In this document: piece after piece, positions 34,408 through 42,033 of the stretch
Position numbering within the stretch: position 1 is the stretch's first letter
Layout: every line of letters starts with the position of its first letter
DNA from: Oscillospiraceae bacterium
GTDB lineage: Bacteria > Bacillota > Clostridia > Oscillospirales > Oscillospiraceae
Reading direction: 5' to 3'
DNA: 43,701 bases
Assembly (NCBI GenBank): GCA_009783555.1
Contig: WRDH01000024.1
Location: 1 to 43,701 of the forward strand
Program-made: the position numbers and the translations under genes
The notes under the pieces: generated by a model
What the model was told of the DNA's origin: nothing
The model's database searches: none
Seen by the model: only the letters and a program-made list of their open reading frames with translations

Positions 34408-34537
34408 CAATGGGAATTGGAGTTATAATTTTACAATTCCTACCGCCAAAGAGTGCATCGTGTAATCTATTGTCGGACGTTCCACCGTCCATGGCTACAC
34501 TTGACGGAATTGAAAATTATAACTCCAATTCCCGTTG
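34408..34537 (-). repeat. Family F2 palindromic element, copy B
   Basis: A 130-bp element, identical in length to copy A and inverted relative to it. The inner stem differs as a paired change (TATAATTTT with AAAATTATA, against TAGTATTTT with AAAATGCTA in copy A). The GGACG-N6-CGTCC hairpin is kept, including the GGTGGA loop apart from one base. It begins 10 bp after the loader gene stop. Confidence 0.88.
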
Positions 34538-34598
34538 TTCAAGTTTTCCACTAACCTCAAATACAAGAGAATTTTTATAGTAGAAAGGAAAAAAGTAA

Positions 34599-35237
34599 AT
34601 GCTGATAAAAACATTACCTGTCGGGATGTTGGAGACTAATTGTTATGTTGTTACTGATGAAGAAACGCACAAATGTGCGATTATTGATCCGGGAGCTGAT
34701 TCAAATACGATACTTGACTATATCGAGTCCAACAAATTAAATACAGTTGCTGTATTTTTAACACACGGGCATTATGACCATCACATGGCTCTTGATGCGG
34801 TTGAGGAATCGACAGGTGCACCTGTTTATGTGCACGAGGGCGAAGTTAACCGCAACGGTCAAAATGGGAGACATAAACTCGAAGACACTGAAAAACTTAG
34901 GTTTTATTCTGAAGGAGACGTAATCAATGTCGGAAGTCTTGAGTTTAAGGTTATGGAAACGCCGGGGCATTCGACCGGGTCGGTCACGCTCATGTGCCAA
35001 GATGCACTCTTCACCGGAGATACACTTTTTAGAGGCGACTGCGGAAGAACAGACCTCGAAGGCGGCAGTGACGAAATAATGATGAAATCCTTAAAACGCC
35101 TGTTTGAGCTAGACGGCGACTATGAGGTCTACCCCGGACACGCACAATCTTCGACTTTAAGTTATGAGAGAAGCTTTAACAGGTATATGAAGTATGCCGT
35201 AAATAATATGATAAATGAAATGAAAAATGACAATTAA
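34599..35237 (+). CDS. MBL-fold metallohydrolase (glyoxalase II-like, YqgX type)
   Basis: A 212-aa cytosolic hydrolase. The metal motif THGHYDHH (H56, H58, D60, H61) is followed by a further His in ETPGHSTGS, an Asp in FTGDTLF and His in VYPGHAQSS, a complete dinuclear site. YqgX-like proteins are often annotated hydroxyacylglutathione hydrolases, but the true substrate in Clostridia is not known. It overlaps hemZ by 11 bp. GAAAGG precedes the start. Confidence 0.9.
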   Translation: MLIKTLPVGMLETNCYVVTDEETHKCAIIDPGADSNTILDYIESNKLNTVAVFLTHGHYDHHMALDAVEESTGAPVYVHEGEVNRNGQNGRHKLEDTEKLRFYSEGDVINVGSLEFKVMETPGHSTGSVTLMCQDALFTGDTLFRGDCGRTDLEGGSDEIMMKSLKRLFELDGDYEVYPGHAQSSTLSYERSFNRYMKYAVNNMINEMKNDN

Positions 35238-36408
35238 AGCTGCGCGCTATCCCCCATGGGGAACGCTTACAGGGATTCGCCCTGCAAAAGTTGCGGAAAA
35301 GTTACTTGTAAAAGGTAATAGTGAACAAACAGTTATAGAAACACTTATCAAAAAATACCATGTTACGTCAGATAGAGCGGCATTATGTGTCGAAACTGCG
35401 CAAGCTGCCATCCGGTGCAGAAGCACGCTTGCTCCGAAGGATGTAGCTTTATATGTAGGGATACCGTTTTGTCCTACAAGATGTGCATATTGCAGCTTTG
35501 TCAGTAATTCGGTTGAACGTTCGAATAATCTAATTGAGCCATTTGTTGAGACATTATTGCAAGAAATAAAATCCATTGCACAGCAAACAAAAGAGCTTGG
35601 ATTGCGGATAATCTCTGTATACATAGGCGGCGGAACGCCGACATCACTTCCCGAAGAAGCTTTGGAACTGATTATGTCGGCTCTTTTGCAAGAATTTGAT
35701 TTTTCCGGATTACGTGAGTATACTGTAGAAGCAGGACGACCTGACACCATAACGGCAAAAAATCTCGAAATTATGACACGATTAGGTGCAAAGCGTATCT
35801 GTATTAACCCGCAATCCATGTCACCGGAAGTCTTAACTGCCATCGGGCGAAAGCACAGCTCTGAAGATGTGTTTAAGGCTGCACGGTTAGTCCGCCGGAC
35901 AGATGCTTCACTCAATATGGACATAATTGCGGGATTACCTTGTGATACTCTTGACGGTTTTAAGAAAACGCTCGATTCGGTTATTGAATTTTCGCCGGAG
36001 AACATAACAGTTCACACGCTTTCGTTAAAAAAAGGCTCACGAATAATGCTGGAAAATACGATAATACCTAGTGGAGCGAACGTCGGAGAAATGCTCGGAT
36101 ATGCGTCACATCAGCTTAGGGAATCCAAGTATGCTCCGTATTATATATACAGACAAAAATATATTTCCGGCGGGTTTGAAAACACAGGATGGAGTAAGCC
36201 CGGATATGAGGGAATTTACAACTCCTGCATGATGGATGAGTTGTGCACGGTACTGGCAGTAGGCGGCGGGGGAGTCACAAAGCTGGTAACTTCCGATGGC
36301 AGAATAGAGCGTGTATTTAATGCAAAATATCCTCTTGAGTATATTAATATGACGGAAAAAATGAAAGAAAAAACAGGGAGAGTAAGAGAGTATGCCATAT
36401 CCATATAA
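35227..36408 (+). CDS. hemZ: HemZ-type radical SAM protein (coproporphyrinogen dehydrogenase-like)
   Basis: A 393-aa enzyme. The radical SAM cluster motif has C82, C86 and C89 (GIPFCPTRCAYCSF), followed by GGGTPTSL. Family-typical PPWGTLTGIRPAK lies at residues 9-21. Bacillus HemZ has roughly 100 more residues before this motif, so this protein lacks the usual N-terminal extension; the gene overlap of 11 bp with the upstream hydrolase leaves no room for it in this frame. Oxygen-independent coproporphyrinogen oxidation is the family assignment, but many HemZ-like proteins have uncertain substrate and no other haem gene is nearby. The end overlaps the kinase gene by 17 bp. Confidence 0.85.
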   Translation: MTIKAARYPPWGTLTGIRPAKVAEKLLVKGNSEQTVIETLIKKYHVTSDRAALCVETAQAAIRCRSTLAPKDVALYVGIPFCPTRCAYCSFVSNSVERSNNLIEPFVETLLQEIKSIAQQTKELGLRIISVYIGGGTPTSLPEEALELIMSALLQEFDFSGLREYTVEAGRPDTITAKNLEIMTRLGAKRICINPQSMSPEVLTAIGRKHSSEDVFKAARLVRRTDASLNMDIIAGLPCDTLDGFKKTLDSVIEFSPENITVHTLSLKKGSRIMLENTIIPSGANVGEMLGYASHQLRESKYAPYYIYRQKYISGGFENTGWSKPGYEGIYNSCMMDELCTVLAVGGGGVTKLVTSDGRIERVFNAKYPLEYINMTEKMKEKTGRVREYAISI

Positions 36409-37330
36409 TATTGATACGATAAACAAACGCGCGATTGATGATCCAAAGGGTTTTGCTAAAGAATGCGAGGCGATTTACGACAGAAAGGTTATGGAGGCAG
36501 CAGCCGCTATTTCAGAAAGATCGAATCTAAGCAGAGTTGTATTTTTATCCGGACCTTCGGGCTCGGGGAAAACAACTACAGCAATGAAAATCTGTGATGC
36601 AATTAAAAACCTCGGCATATTTGCTCATACAATTTCCATGGACATGTACTTTCTTTCAAATAACCGTGAAGAGGCTCCGCGTACTGCTGACGGTGAACAC
36701 GACCTCGAATCCCCATATTGCTTAGACTTGGAACTGCTTAATGAACACTACACGAAGCTTGACCAGGGAAAAGAAGTCGAAATACCTTATTTTTGCTTTA
36801 ATATACAAGACCGTGACCCGTTAAGAAGCAAACCCCTAAAACTGGCAAATGATGAAATTGTTGTTTTCGAGGGTATTCATGCTCTAAATGATATGCTTGC
36901 GGATGAACATCCGAATGCATTTAAGCTTTATATCAGCGCACGTTCGGATATAGAAGAAAACCATAATGTTTGCTTCAAGAGAACATGGACGAGATTGCTT
37001 CGCCGTGTAGTTCGCGATGAACTGTTCCGGGGTATGGGTGCTTCAAGAACACTGAAGATGTGGGCAAATGTACGCGAGGGCGAGAAAAAATACATTTCAC
37101 CCTTTAAATACAAAGCAGACCTTTTATTCGATTCTTCCATGGCATACGAAGTCCCGATAATGAAGCAACTGGCTTATGAAGCAATAAGCAAAGTCCCCGA
37201 CGGAACGGAGAGACTTGATGAACTTCGCTCATTACTCCCGGCTCTGAAGGCATTTGAAGAAATCGACTCATCGGTTGTCCCGCCGGAATCGATATTGAGG
37301 GAGTTTATAGGCGGCGGCAAATATTCGTAG
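36392..37330 (+). CDS. Uridine kinase / phosphoribulokinase-family P-loop kinase
   Basis: A 312-aa kinase. Walker A GPSGSGKTT is at 54-62, followed by SMDMYFL, where the acidic residue contacts the substrate, and FEGIHALND. It is longer than classic Udk (about 210 aa), with an N-terminal extension of about 45 residues and a C-terminal helical tail. It most resembles clostridial proteins annotated nucleoside kinase. Phosphorylation of uridine or another small molecule is inferred from family only. It overlaps hemZ by 17 bp, suggesting one transcript from the MBL hydrolase onward. Confidence 0.82.
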   Translation: MPYPYNIDTINKRAIDDPKGFAKECEAIYDRKVMEAAAAISERSNLSRVVFLSGPSGSGKTTTAMKICDAIKNLGIFAHTISMDMYFLSNNREEAPRTADGEHDLESPYCLDLELLNEHYTKLDQGKEVEIPYFCFNIQDRDPLRSKPLKLANDEIVVFEGIHALNDMLADEHPNAFKLYISARSDIEENHNVCFKRTWTRLLRRVVRDELFRGMGASRTLKMWANVREGEKKYISPFKYKADLLFDSSMAYEVPIMKQLAYEAISKVPDGTERLDELRSLLPALKAFEEIDSSVVPPESILREFIGGGKYS

Positions 37331-37338
37331 CTAATCGT

Positions 37339-37385
37339 ACAACCCCCACCATCTGCGACGGCATCCTCTTCCGTGGAATGGGGCA
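37339..37385 (+). repeat. Family F3 repeat, half copy
   Basis: Matches the left arm and first hairpin of 25140-25249 (ACAACCCCCACC, CTGCGACGGCA, TTCCGTGGAA) with a few changes; the right half is missing. It sits just before the small membrane-protein gene and supplies bases next to its ribosome binding site. Confidence 0.7.
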
Positions 37386-37396
37386 AGGAGATATGA

Positions 37397-37792
37397 ATGC
37401 GCAATTTTTTGCATAGGTTTATGATTGGGAGATATGGACCGGATCATCTTGGCATAGCCTTGATAATCTTGACGTTTGTTCTGTCACTTCTTAATGCATT
37501 ATTTTTGCATACTCCTTTGCTTTTCATATCATATTTTACATTTGGTTTGACTCTTTTTCGTATGCTTTCTCGCAACATTCAACGCCGAAGAGCGGAAAAC
37601 GATAAGTTTATCCGCTACTGGTGGCCTATAAGGATGAAGTTTAAGAGTATTATCCAAAAAATAAAAGATAAAAGAAAGTACAAATACTATCGATGCCCTA
37701 CTTGCAAAACAAGAATGCGAGTACCGAAAGGAAAGGGAAAAATAAGAATAACCTGCCCCCGCTGCTGGGAATGGCTAATTTCCGAAACCTAA
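37397..37792 (+). CDS. Small membrane protein with C-terminal zinc ribbon
   Basis: A 131-aa protein of unknown function. Two adjacent hydrophobic helices (about 16-35 and 38-56) are followed by a strongly basic cytosolic segment and a zinc ribbon with C100, C103, C120 and C123 (RCPTCK, TCPRCW). Basic residues around the ribbon suggest nucleic-acid or acidic-partner binding at the membrane; this is inference. AGGAGAT precedes the start. The stop overlaps that of the convergent DUF3048 gene. Confidence 0.78.
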   Translation: MRNFLHRFMIGRYGPDHLGIALIILTFVLSLLNALFLHTPLLFISYFTFGLTLFRMLSRNIQRRRAENDKFIRYWWPIRMKFKSIIQKIKDKRKYKYYRCPTCKTRMRVPKGKGKIRITCPRCWEWLISET

Positions 37793-39075
37793 CCTATATG
37801 TAAATTTGCACCGGGTGGAACGAGTCCGATGTAGGTTTTGCCGTGACCGAAATCAACGACACTTCCATTTTCTAAGGTGTATACGAATTGTGCGGTTTTA
37901 TCAGCTCTGAACCAGTTGATTCTGACATAGCTGCCACCGCTTATTAGGTACCCTCTGCCGCTGCCGACGGTGTTCATGTCTTGACGGCCTGCGCCTTCAC
38001 CGTGTCCGACCAAATCAGTGACGGGAACTTCGAGGATCAGTATATTTGAAAATGTAACAGGAGCATTATTATTTGCATCTGTGAAAAAGCTGTCGAATTG
38101 TGCCATGTAGTACAGGTTTTGTGATTCTTCATAGATGAATAAGCTGTCTTTTACTGCGGAGAACTCAATCCCCACCTCATGTGCTCTCGCTCCGTTTGGA
38201 ATCGGGTTGTTTGTAAATCTTAATGCTTGACTAAAGTTGTTATGGTGTGTTGTTCTAACGTCATACGAAGGAAGCCATTGCATAAATCTTGCTCCTGACG
38301 TGATCGCACCGTGATATTGCAGCACTGTATGTCCCGGTATCCTGTTAACATCTCTTGTAAATACTTGATTCCGTATTCCTCTTACTTCGTCAAAACTCGT
38401 AATTTCACGGTTTTCTATTTCTTCAAAGGCCAACGGACTACCGCCGGCATGTAGAAACAAAGCGTCATACGCTTCCGCGATTTCTACGATATAATGCCTT
38501 GCACTGCGTATGCTTCCGACAACACCAACATTTGAAAAGTCTTGATATAGAGCAACAAAGCGAGTGATACCGCCTTCAACCAGCATCTCGTAAATTATAT
38601 CTGCTTGTGAAATACCGTTAGTTGCATTTGTCGGCAACGCGCCGCGTTGATTACTTACAGAAATCGCTACCGGTCTGTTGCGGGAAACATCGTTTACAGT
38701 AGGCATGCCGGTCAACGGGTTGACAAATTGACCATGCGGCACAAATGAGTTGCTGCTGACTCTGTTTGTTGTTGTTTCATTTGTTCCGCCGGTTGCATTG
38801 AAATAATTAGCTCTGTTTGTACCTGTCCCGTCGGTTGCAATGAAATAGTTTGGTCTGCTTGCTGTTCTCGTTTCATCGGCTCCTGCTTCACCTGTTGCAG
38901 CTTCACCGGTTCCGGCGGCATTGTGATTGGCACTGCTTCTATTTGGACGTCCGGTATCAGTCCTGCCGACGTCAGACGTCTCAGCTCTGAAATCCGCTGA
39001 CACACTGATAAGAATCAAACCAACCAGTAAGCTTGGGATGAATCTTGTAGCAACTTTGATTAATATTGATTTCAT
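37789..39075 (-). CDS. DUF3048 domain-containing secreted protein (YerB-like)
   Basis: A 428-aa exported protein. The signal peptide (MKSILIKVATRF, then a hydrophobic core) has no clear lipobox Cys. Next is a low-complexity Thr/Asn/Gly/Ala/Arg-rich spacer of about 90 residues with repeated NYF-AT-G units. The DUF3048 region then runs to the end (NPLTGMP, RPVAISVSN, YEMLVEGGITRF, GSIRSARHY, with a C-terminal domain YLISGGSYVRINW). Function unknown; the family is common in Firmicutes envelopes. I chose ATG 39075 because GAAAGGTG precedes it and the signal peptide begins there; the open frame continues upstream to 39249 without support. Confidence 0.85.
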   Translation of the reverse strand: MKSILIKVATRFIPSLLVGLILISVSADFRAETSDVGRTDTGRPNRSSANHNAAGTGEAATGEAGADETRTASRPNYFIATDGTGTNRANYFNATGGTNETTTNRVSSNSFVPHGQFVNPLTGMPTVNDVSRNRPVAISVSNQRGALPTNATNGISQADIIYEMLVEGGITRFVALYQDFSNVGVVGSIRSARHYIVEIAEAYDALFLHAGGSPLAFEEIENREITSFDEVRGIRNQVFTRDVNRIPGHTVLQYHGAITSGARFMQWLPSYDVRTTHHNNFSQALRFTNNPIPNGARAHEVGIEFSAVKDSLFIYEESQNLYYMAQFDSFFTDANNNAPVTFSNILILEVPVTDLVGHGEGAGRQDMNTVGSGRGYLISGGSYVRINWFRADKTAQFVYTLENGSVVDFGHGKTYIGLVPPGANLHIG

Positions 39076-39109
39076 ATATTTGCACCTTTCGTTTGTTAAC
39101 GTTGTGTAT

Positions 39110-39137
39110 TTACGATATATATTAATATATATCGTAA
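39110..39137 (+). promoter_or_regulatory. Perfect 28-bp palindrome upstream of the DUF3048 gene
   Basis: TTACGATATATAT-TA-ATATATATCGTAA, self-complementary over all 28 bases, 35 bp before the start codon. A candidate operator or cruciform; no regulator is known. Confidence 0.55.
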
Positions 39138-39190
39138 GAAATTTTAGAAAGTTTAGCAAAATATACAATATATAGAGAATTTTGAGGATA

Positions 39191-39248
39191 CGAGGACGGT
39201 TCATCTGTCTTGTTAGCTCCAAAAAGACAGATAACTGTCCCCTTGACA
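39191..39248 (+). repeat. Family F4 palindromic repeat, copy 2
   Basis: GGACGGTTCATCTGTCTT pairs with AAGACAGATAACTGTCC, followed by CCTTGACAA as in the copy at 19929-20006. The terminal TTGACA doubles as the -35 box of the next gene. Confidence 0.7.
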
Positions 39249-39272
39249 ATGATATAGAATATCCTTTAGTAT
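39243..39272 (+). promoter_or_regulatory. Promoter of the aldo/keto reductase gene
   Basis: TTGACA (39243-39248), 18-bp spacer, TAGTAT (39267-39272). Confidence 0.55.
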
Positions 39273-39329
39273 GTGATTTATTGAGAATATTCCCTCTGTT
39301 TCAGCACTATGAAAGGTATGGTCATTAAT

Positions 39330-40493
39330 ATGATATATCGTGAGGATAAGGTATCGGGAAATAAGCTTTCCGCGCTCGGGCTTGGCTGTATGCGGTTTCC
39401 GCGAGACAAAGCAGAAACCGAACGTATGATTTTAACAGCGATTGAGGGCGGTGTAAACTTTTTTGACACAGCATATATTTACCCCGGCAGCGAGGTTACT
39501 TTGGGTGAGATACTGGCGAAGAATAATAAGCGAAATGATGTATATATTGCCACAAAACTACCCTTGGTCATGTGCAGAAGCGCGGGTGACTTTGATAAAT
39601 TCTTCGACGAGCAGCTACGGCGGCTTCAAACTGACTATATAGATTACTACTTCATTCACAATATGTCTGATTACGCAGACTGGGAAAAGCTCCGAAGTTT
39701 TGGTTTAGAACAATGGGTAGCAGAGAAAAAGAAAACAGGACAAATCCATCATATCGGATTTTCGTTCCATGGCACTTATGAGGAGTTCATAAAAATCCTT
39801 GATGCTTACACCTGGGAGTTCTGTATGATACAATACAACTATTATGATGTAAATTATCAAGCAGGAAAAAAGGGATTACAAGCTGCCGCAGAGAAAAATA
39901 TACCGATAATAATAATGGAGCCTTTGCTTGGCGGTACGCTTGCGACAGGCTTGCCGAAACACGCTGTTGATATACTCGCCAAGGCTGATCCAAATCTTAG
40001 CCCGGCTGACTGGGCGTTGTGGTGGCTATGGAATCAACGCGAAGTGACAGTTGTATTAAGCGGGATGAGCAGCACACAGATTATAGAGAGCAACTTACGG
40101 TCGGTCAAAAACTTCCGTTCGTTAAACGATAAAGAGTTGTCCGTATACGATGATGTTATAAATGTGTTTAGAAAATCATACAAGATAAATTGTACCGGTT
40201 GTAACTATTGCTTACCATGCCCCAAAGGGATAAACATTCCCGCTTGTTTTACTGCATATAATATGAGTTATATTAAGGGTTATATAAAAGGAGCAACTCT
40301 GCACGTAACATCAACAGCCGGCGCAACAGGCAATCCGAAAAGCCCCCGGCTCTGTAACCAATGCGGCAAATGTGAAAAACACTGTCCGCAAAAACTACCA
40401 ATCCGAAAGGATTTAAAAAAAGTAGCAAGAAGATTTGAACACCTGCCAATGCGCATGGCTATTGGTCTGTTACGTTGGATACTAATGCGGTAA
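39330..40493 (+). CDS. Aldo/keto reductase with C-terminal 4Fe-4S ferredoxin domain
   Basis: A 387-aa oxidoreductase. The TIM-barrel part (about 1-275) has LGLGCMRFPRD, FFDTAYIYPGSE with the catalytic Asp and Tyr, ATKLP with Lys, and FIHNMSD where His is expected. The C-terminal part has Cys clusters CTGCNYCLPCPKG and CNQCGKCEKHCPQ, enough for two iron-sulphur clusters. Such proteins are common in anaerobes and may use ferredoxin-like electron flow; the substrate is unknown. ATG 39330 fits the family start; AAAGGT lies 12 bp before it, and an ATG at 39309 has no ribosome binding site. Last gene before the mobile-element debris. Confidence 0.9.
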   Translation: MIYREDKVSGNKLSALGLGCMRFPRDKAETERMILTAIEGGVNFFDTAYIYPGSEVTLGEILAKNNKRNDVYIATKLPLVMCRSAGDFDKFFDEQLRRLQTDYIDYYFIHNMSDYADWEKLRSFGLEQWVAEKKKTGQIHHIGFSFHGTYEEFIKILDAYTWEFCMIQYNYYDVNYQAGKKGLQAAAEKNIPIIIMEPLLGGTLATGLPKHAVDILAKADPNLSPADWALWWLWNQREVTVVLSGMSSTQIIESNLRSVKNFRSLNDKELSVYDDVINVFRKSYKINCTGCNYCLPCPKGINIPACFTAYNMSYIKGYIKGATLHVTSTAGATGNPKSPRLCNQCGKCEKHCPQKLPIRKDLKKVARRFEHLPMRMAIGLLRWILMR

Positions 40494-40576
40494 GATGGTG
40501 CGGAGTGCGGACCAAACAATATAGACTCCAAAATTGAAACTATCATTATGCGTTGGAAGTGCTATCCTCAGACAGC

Positions 40577-40684
40577 TTATGATAGGCAATGTAAGAAAAC
40601 AACCGTGGTCGATTCGTCCACATCTAATAACCAGCGTTCTACCGCGTTTATCTTCTCGGATGTACTATGCTTTGTCCTTGACAT
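40577..40684 (-). pseudogene. Probable remnant of an IS transposase OrfA
   Basis: A 35-codon frame starting MSRTKHSTSEKINAVERW with GGAGGAG before the ATG. The beginning resembles the first helix of IS3-type OrfA helix-turn-helix proteins (STxEKIxAV), but the frame stops after about a third of such a domain. A 15-17 bp inverted repeat lies just upstream. The resemblance is short, so the assignment is tentative; a genuine small protein is the alternative. Confidence 0.45.
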
Positions 40685-40695
40685 GATAAATACTC

Positions 40696-40743
40696 CTCCT
40701 CAGAGTAGACTTTTTGTTTTTCTCTTGTCTACTCTGAGGGGAG
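40696..40743 (-). repeat. Inverted repeat upstream of the transposase remnant
   Basis: CTCCTCAGAGTAGAC and GTCTACTCTGAGGGGAG, arms of 15 and 17 bp separated by 16 bp. It may be part of an IS end or a control hairpin before the small gene. Confidence 0.65.
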
Positions 40744-40785
40744 CATATCAAAGTGCAACAGCTCCGTTCTTATTCAAAGTTTCCT

Positions 40786-40995
40786 TTATTCGTCGTCTTC
40801 GCCAGCGATACGTTGTTCAAGTGCATCAAGATAAATCAAAACTATATCGAGAGCATCTTTTTCCTCTGCTGTCAGTTTGTCACCTACCAAAAGTTCTTCG
40901 CAAAGGGTAAGGGCAGCATCAATTTTATCAAAGATTTCTTCAGCGCATAGTTCGGGATTTGCAGGCTGATCGCCTTCTTTCCTAGATTTCAGCAT
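40786..40995 (-). CDS. Small acidic protein of unknown function
   Basis: A 69-aa protein, not recognised. It is rich in Glu/Asp/Leu and predicted mostly helical (EEIFDKIDAALTLCEELL, EEKDALDIVLIYLDALEQRI), with an amphipathic pattern that could form a helical hairpin. ATG 40995 has AAGGAGA 8 bp before it, so it looks translated. It lies in the mobile-element debris and may be an accessory gene of that element. Confidence 0.6.
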   Translation of the reverse strand: MLKSRKEGDQPANPELCAEEIFDKIDAALTLCEELLVGDKLTAEEKDALDIVLIYLDALEQRIAGEDDE

Positions 40996-41624
40996 ATTTC
41001 TTTCTCCTTTGTATCTTTCTTTTTTTATCAAAACAGTTACATAGTATTATACCAATAATAACATTATACCAGCATGTTGCCAATAGCTTTTTCGATTTCA
41101 AATCATTCATTTTGAACTTCCTAATTATCCAAAAGTTTCCTCAAGCCATCCGTTGGTGCCTTTATAGTTCCCTCCTTGATTTGCTCTTGGTTTCCATGGT
41201 TTGCCCTCCTAAAAGTTGTCCGCTTGATTGTTTGATTTTATTTAGAAATCAAGCGAACAACTTTTTAGAGCCAACTTTGTTTACGATATAGAAAAACCTT
41301 GTAACCATTGGGTTTCAATGGTTTCCAAGGTCTCTGGTACCGGTGGTCATAACGATACTCCCGAAAACTACTGAAAATAAAGGACATAGGCTTCAAACAA
41401 ACGATTATTACAGCAATAGAGAAATCTTAATTTACAAATACCGATGTTGAAATAAAACAAAAATTAGTCCAGTATTTGCAGCGTGTTCAAGACCCGGTTT
41501 TGAGGTGGTCAAGGGTATTATACCTACCCCCCCCCTCCGAACTGGGTTTTATGCGTTCTGAGGCATTTTTAGCCACCCTCATTTTTCGGGAGTAATATAT
41601 ATTTACAGAATGGAGCATTAAATT
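40996..41624. other. 629-bp region without a called gene
   Basis: It holds, from left: two extended -10 boxes TGGTATAAT on the minus strand (TATAAT at 41046-41051 and 41063-41068) that may serve the 69-aa gene; an 11-codon minus-strand frame (METKSKSRREL, 41162-41197) with AGGAGG before it; a hairpin at 41211-41266; a 12-bp inverted repeat at 41357-41368 and 41584-41595; and a run of nine C near 41527. No longer frame is convincing. Confidence 0.5.
41211..41266 (-). other. Stable hairpin before a possible leader peptide
   Basis: AAAAGTTGTCCGCTTGATT pairs with AATCAAGCGAACAACTTTT with one mismatch, around a 17-nt loop. On the minus strand it stands directly before AGGAGG and an 11-codon frame, the layout of an attenuator or leader; on the plus strand it could terminate transcription (CTTTTT follows). 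Confidence 0.5.
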
Positions 41625-41975
41625 ATGAGTAAACCCAAGCGTACACGTAATATTCGTGTTGACCTACATATATCGCAAGAGGAATATAACCTCATTCAAG
41701 AGCGTATGACCGAAGCGGGAACAACTAACATGAGCGCGTTCATCAGAAAAATGTCGCTAAACGGTTATGTACTTCATGTTGACCTATCTCCTGTCAAGGA
41801 GCTTGTTTCATTGCAACGGCGTTGTTCAAATAATATGAAACAAATTGCAGTCAATGTCAATACATTTGGCGGAACAAAACCACATGAGATAATAACTCTA
41901 CAAAAGGATTACACCGCATTGTGGAAGCCGTTATCCGAAGTTATAAGACAGCTCGCGGAAGTTGTAAAACTGTAA
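41625..41975 (+). CDS. mobC: MobC-like relaxosome accessory protein
   Basis: A 116-aa protein. The N-terminal ribbon-helix-helix-like part (RNIRVDLHISQEEYNLIQ, then MSAFIRKMSLNGYV) is followed by a helical part (LQRRCSNNMKQIAVNVN) that matches the MobC family of mobilisable elements, which binds oriT DNA and helps the relaxase nick. A relaxase gene normally follows at once; here a toxin-antitoxin pair follows instead, so mobilisation would need a relaxase in trans. The nearest potential ribosome site is GGAG, about 10 bp upstream. Confidence 0.82.
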   Translation: MSKPKRTRNIRVDLHISQEEYNLIQERMTEAGTTNMSAFIRKMSLNGYVLHVDLSPVKELVSLQRRCSNNMKQIAVNVNTFGGTKPHEIITLQKDYTALWKPLSEVIRQLAEVVKL

Positions 41976-41983
41976 TTTAACGA

Positions 41984-42012
41984 TTGACAGCAGATAACAA
42001 ATGTGTTATCAT
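41984..42012 (+). promoter_or_regulatory. Promoter of higBA
   Basis: TTGACA (41984-41989), 17-bp spacer, TATCAT (42007-42012). Confidence 0.75.
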
Positions 42013-42017
42013 TTGTT
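41993..42017 (+). promoter_or_regulatory. Overlapping palindromic operators of higBA
   Basis: Two interlocked dyads, GATAACA-N4-TGTTATC (41993-42010) and AACAAATG-N6-CATTTGTT (41996-42017), cover the spacer and -10 box. HigA-type antitoxins are known to repress through such sites. Confidence 0.65.
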
Positions 42018-42033
42018 TGCATGGAGGTATACT

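Noticed and set aside
35247-36005. 252-aa frame on the minus strand
   Set aside because: Lies wholly antisense to the well-supported hemZ, has Ser/Arg-rich composition typical of a shadow frame and no ribosome binding site.
37789-39249. 486-aa form of the DUF3048 protein
   Set aside because: The added N terminus is low-complexity Ile/Leu/Tyr from AT-rich promoter DNA, including the 28-bp palindrome; the signal peptide begins at 39075.
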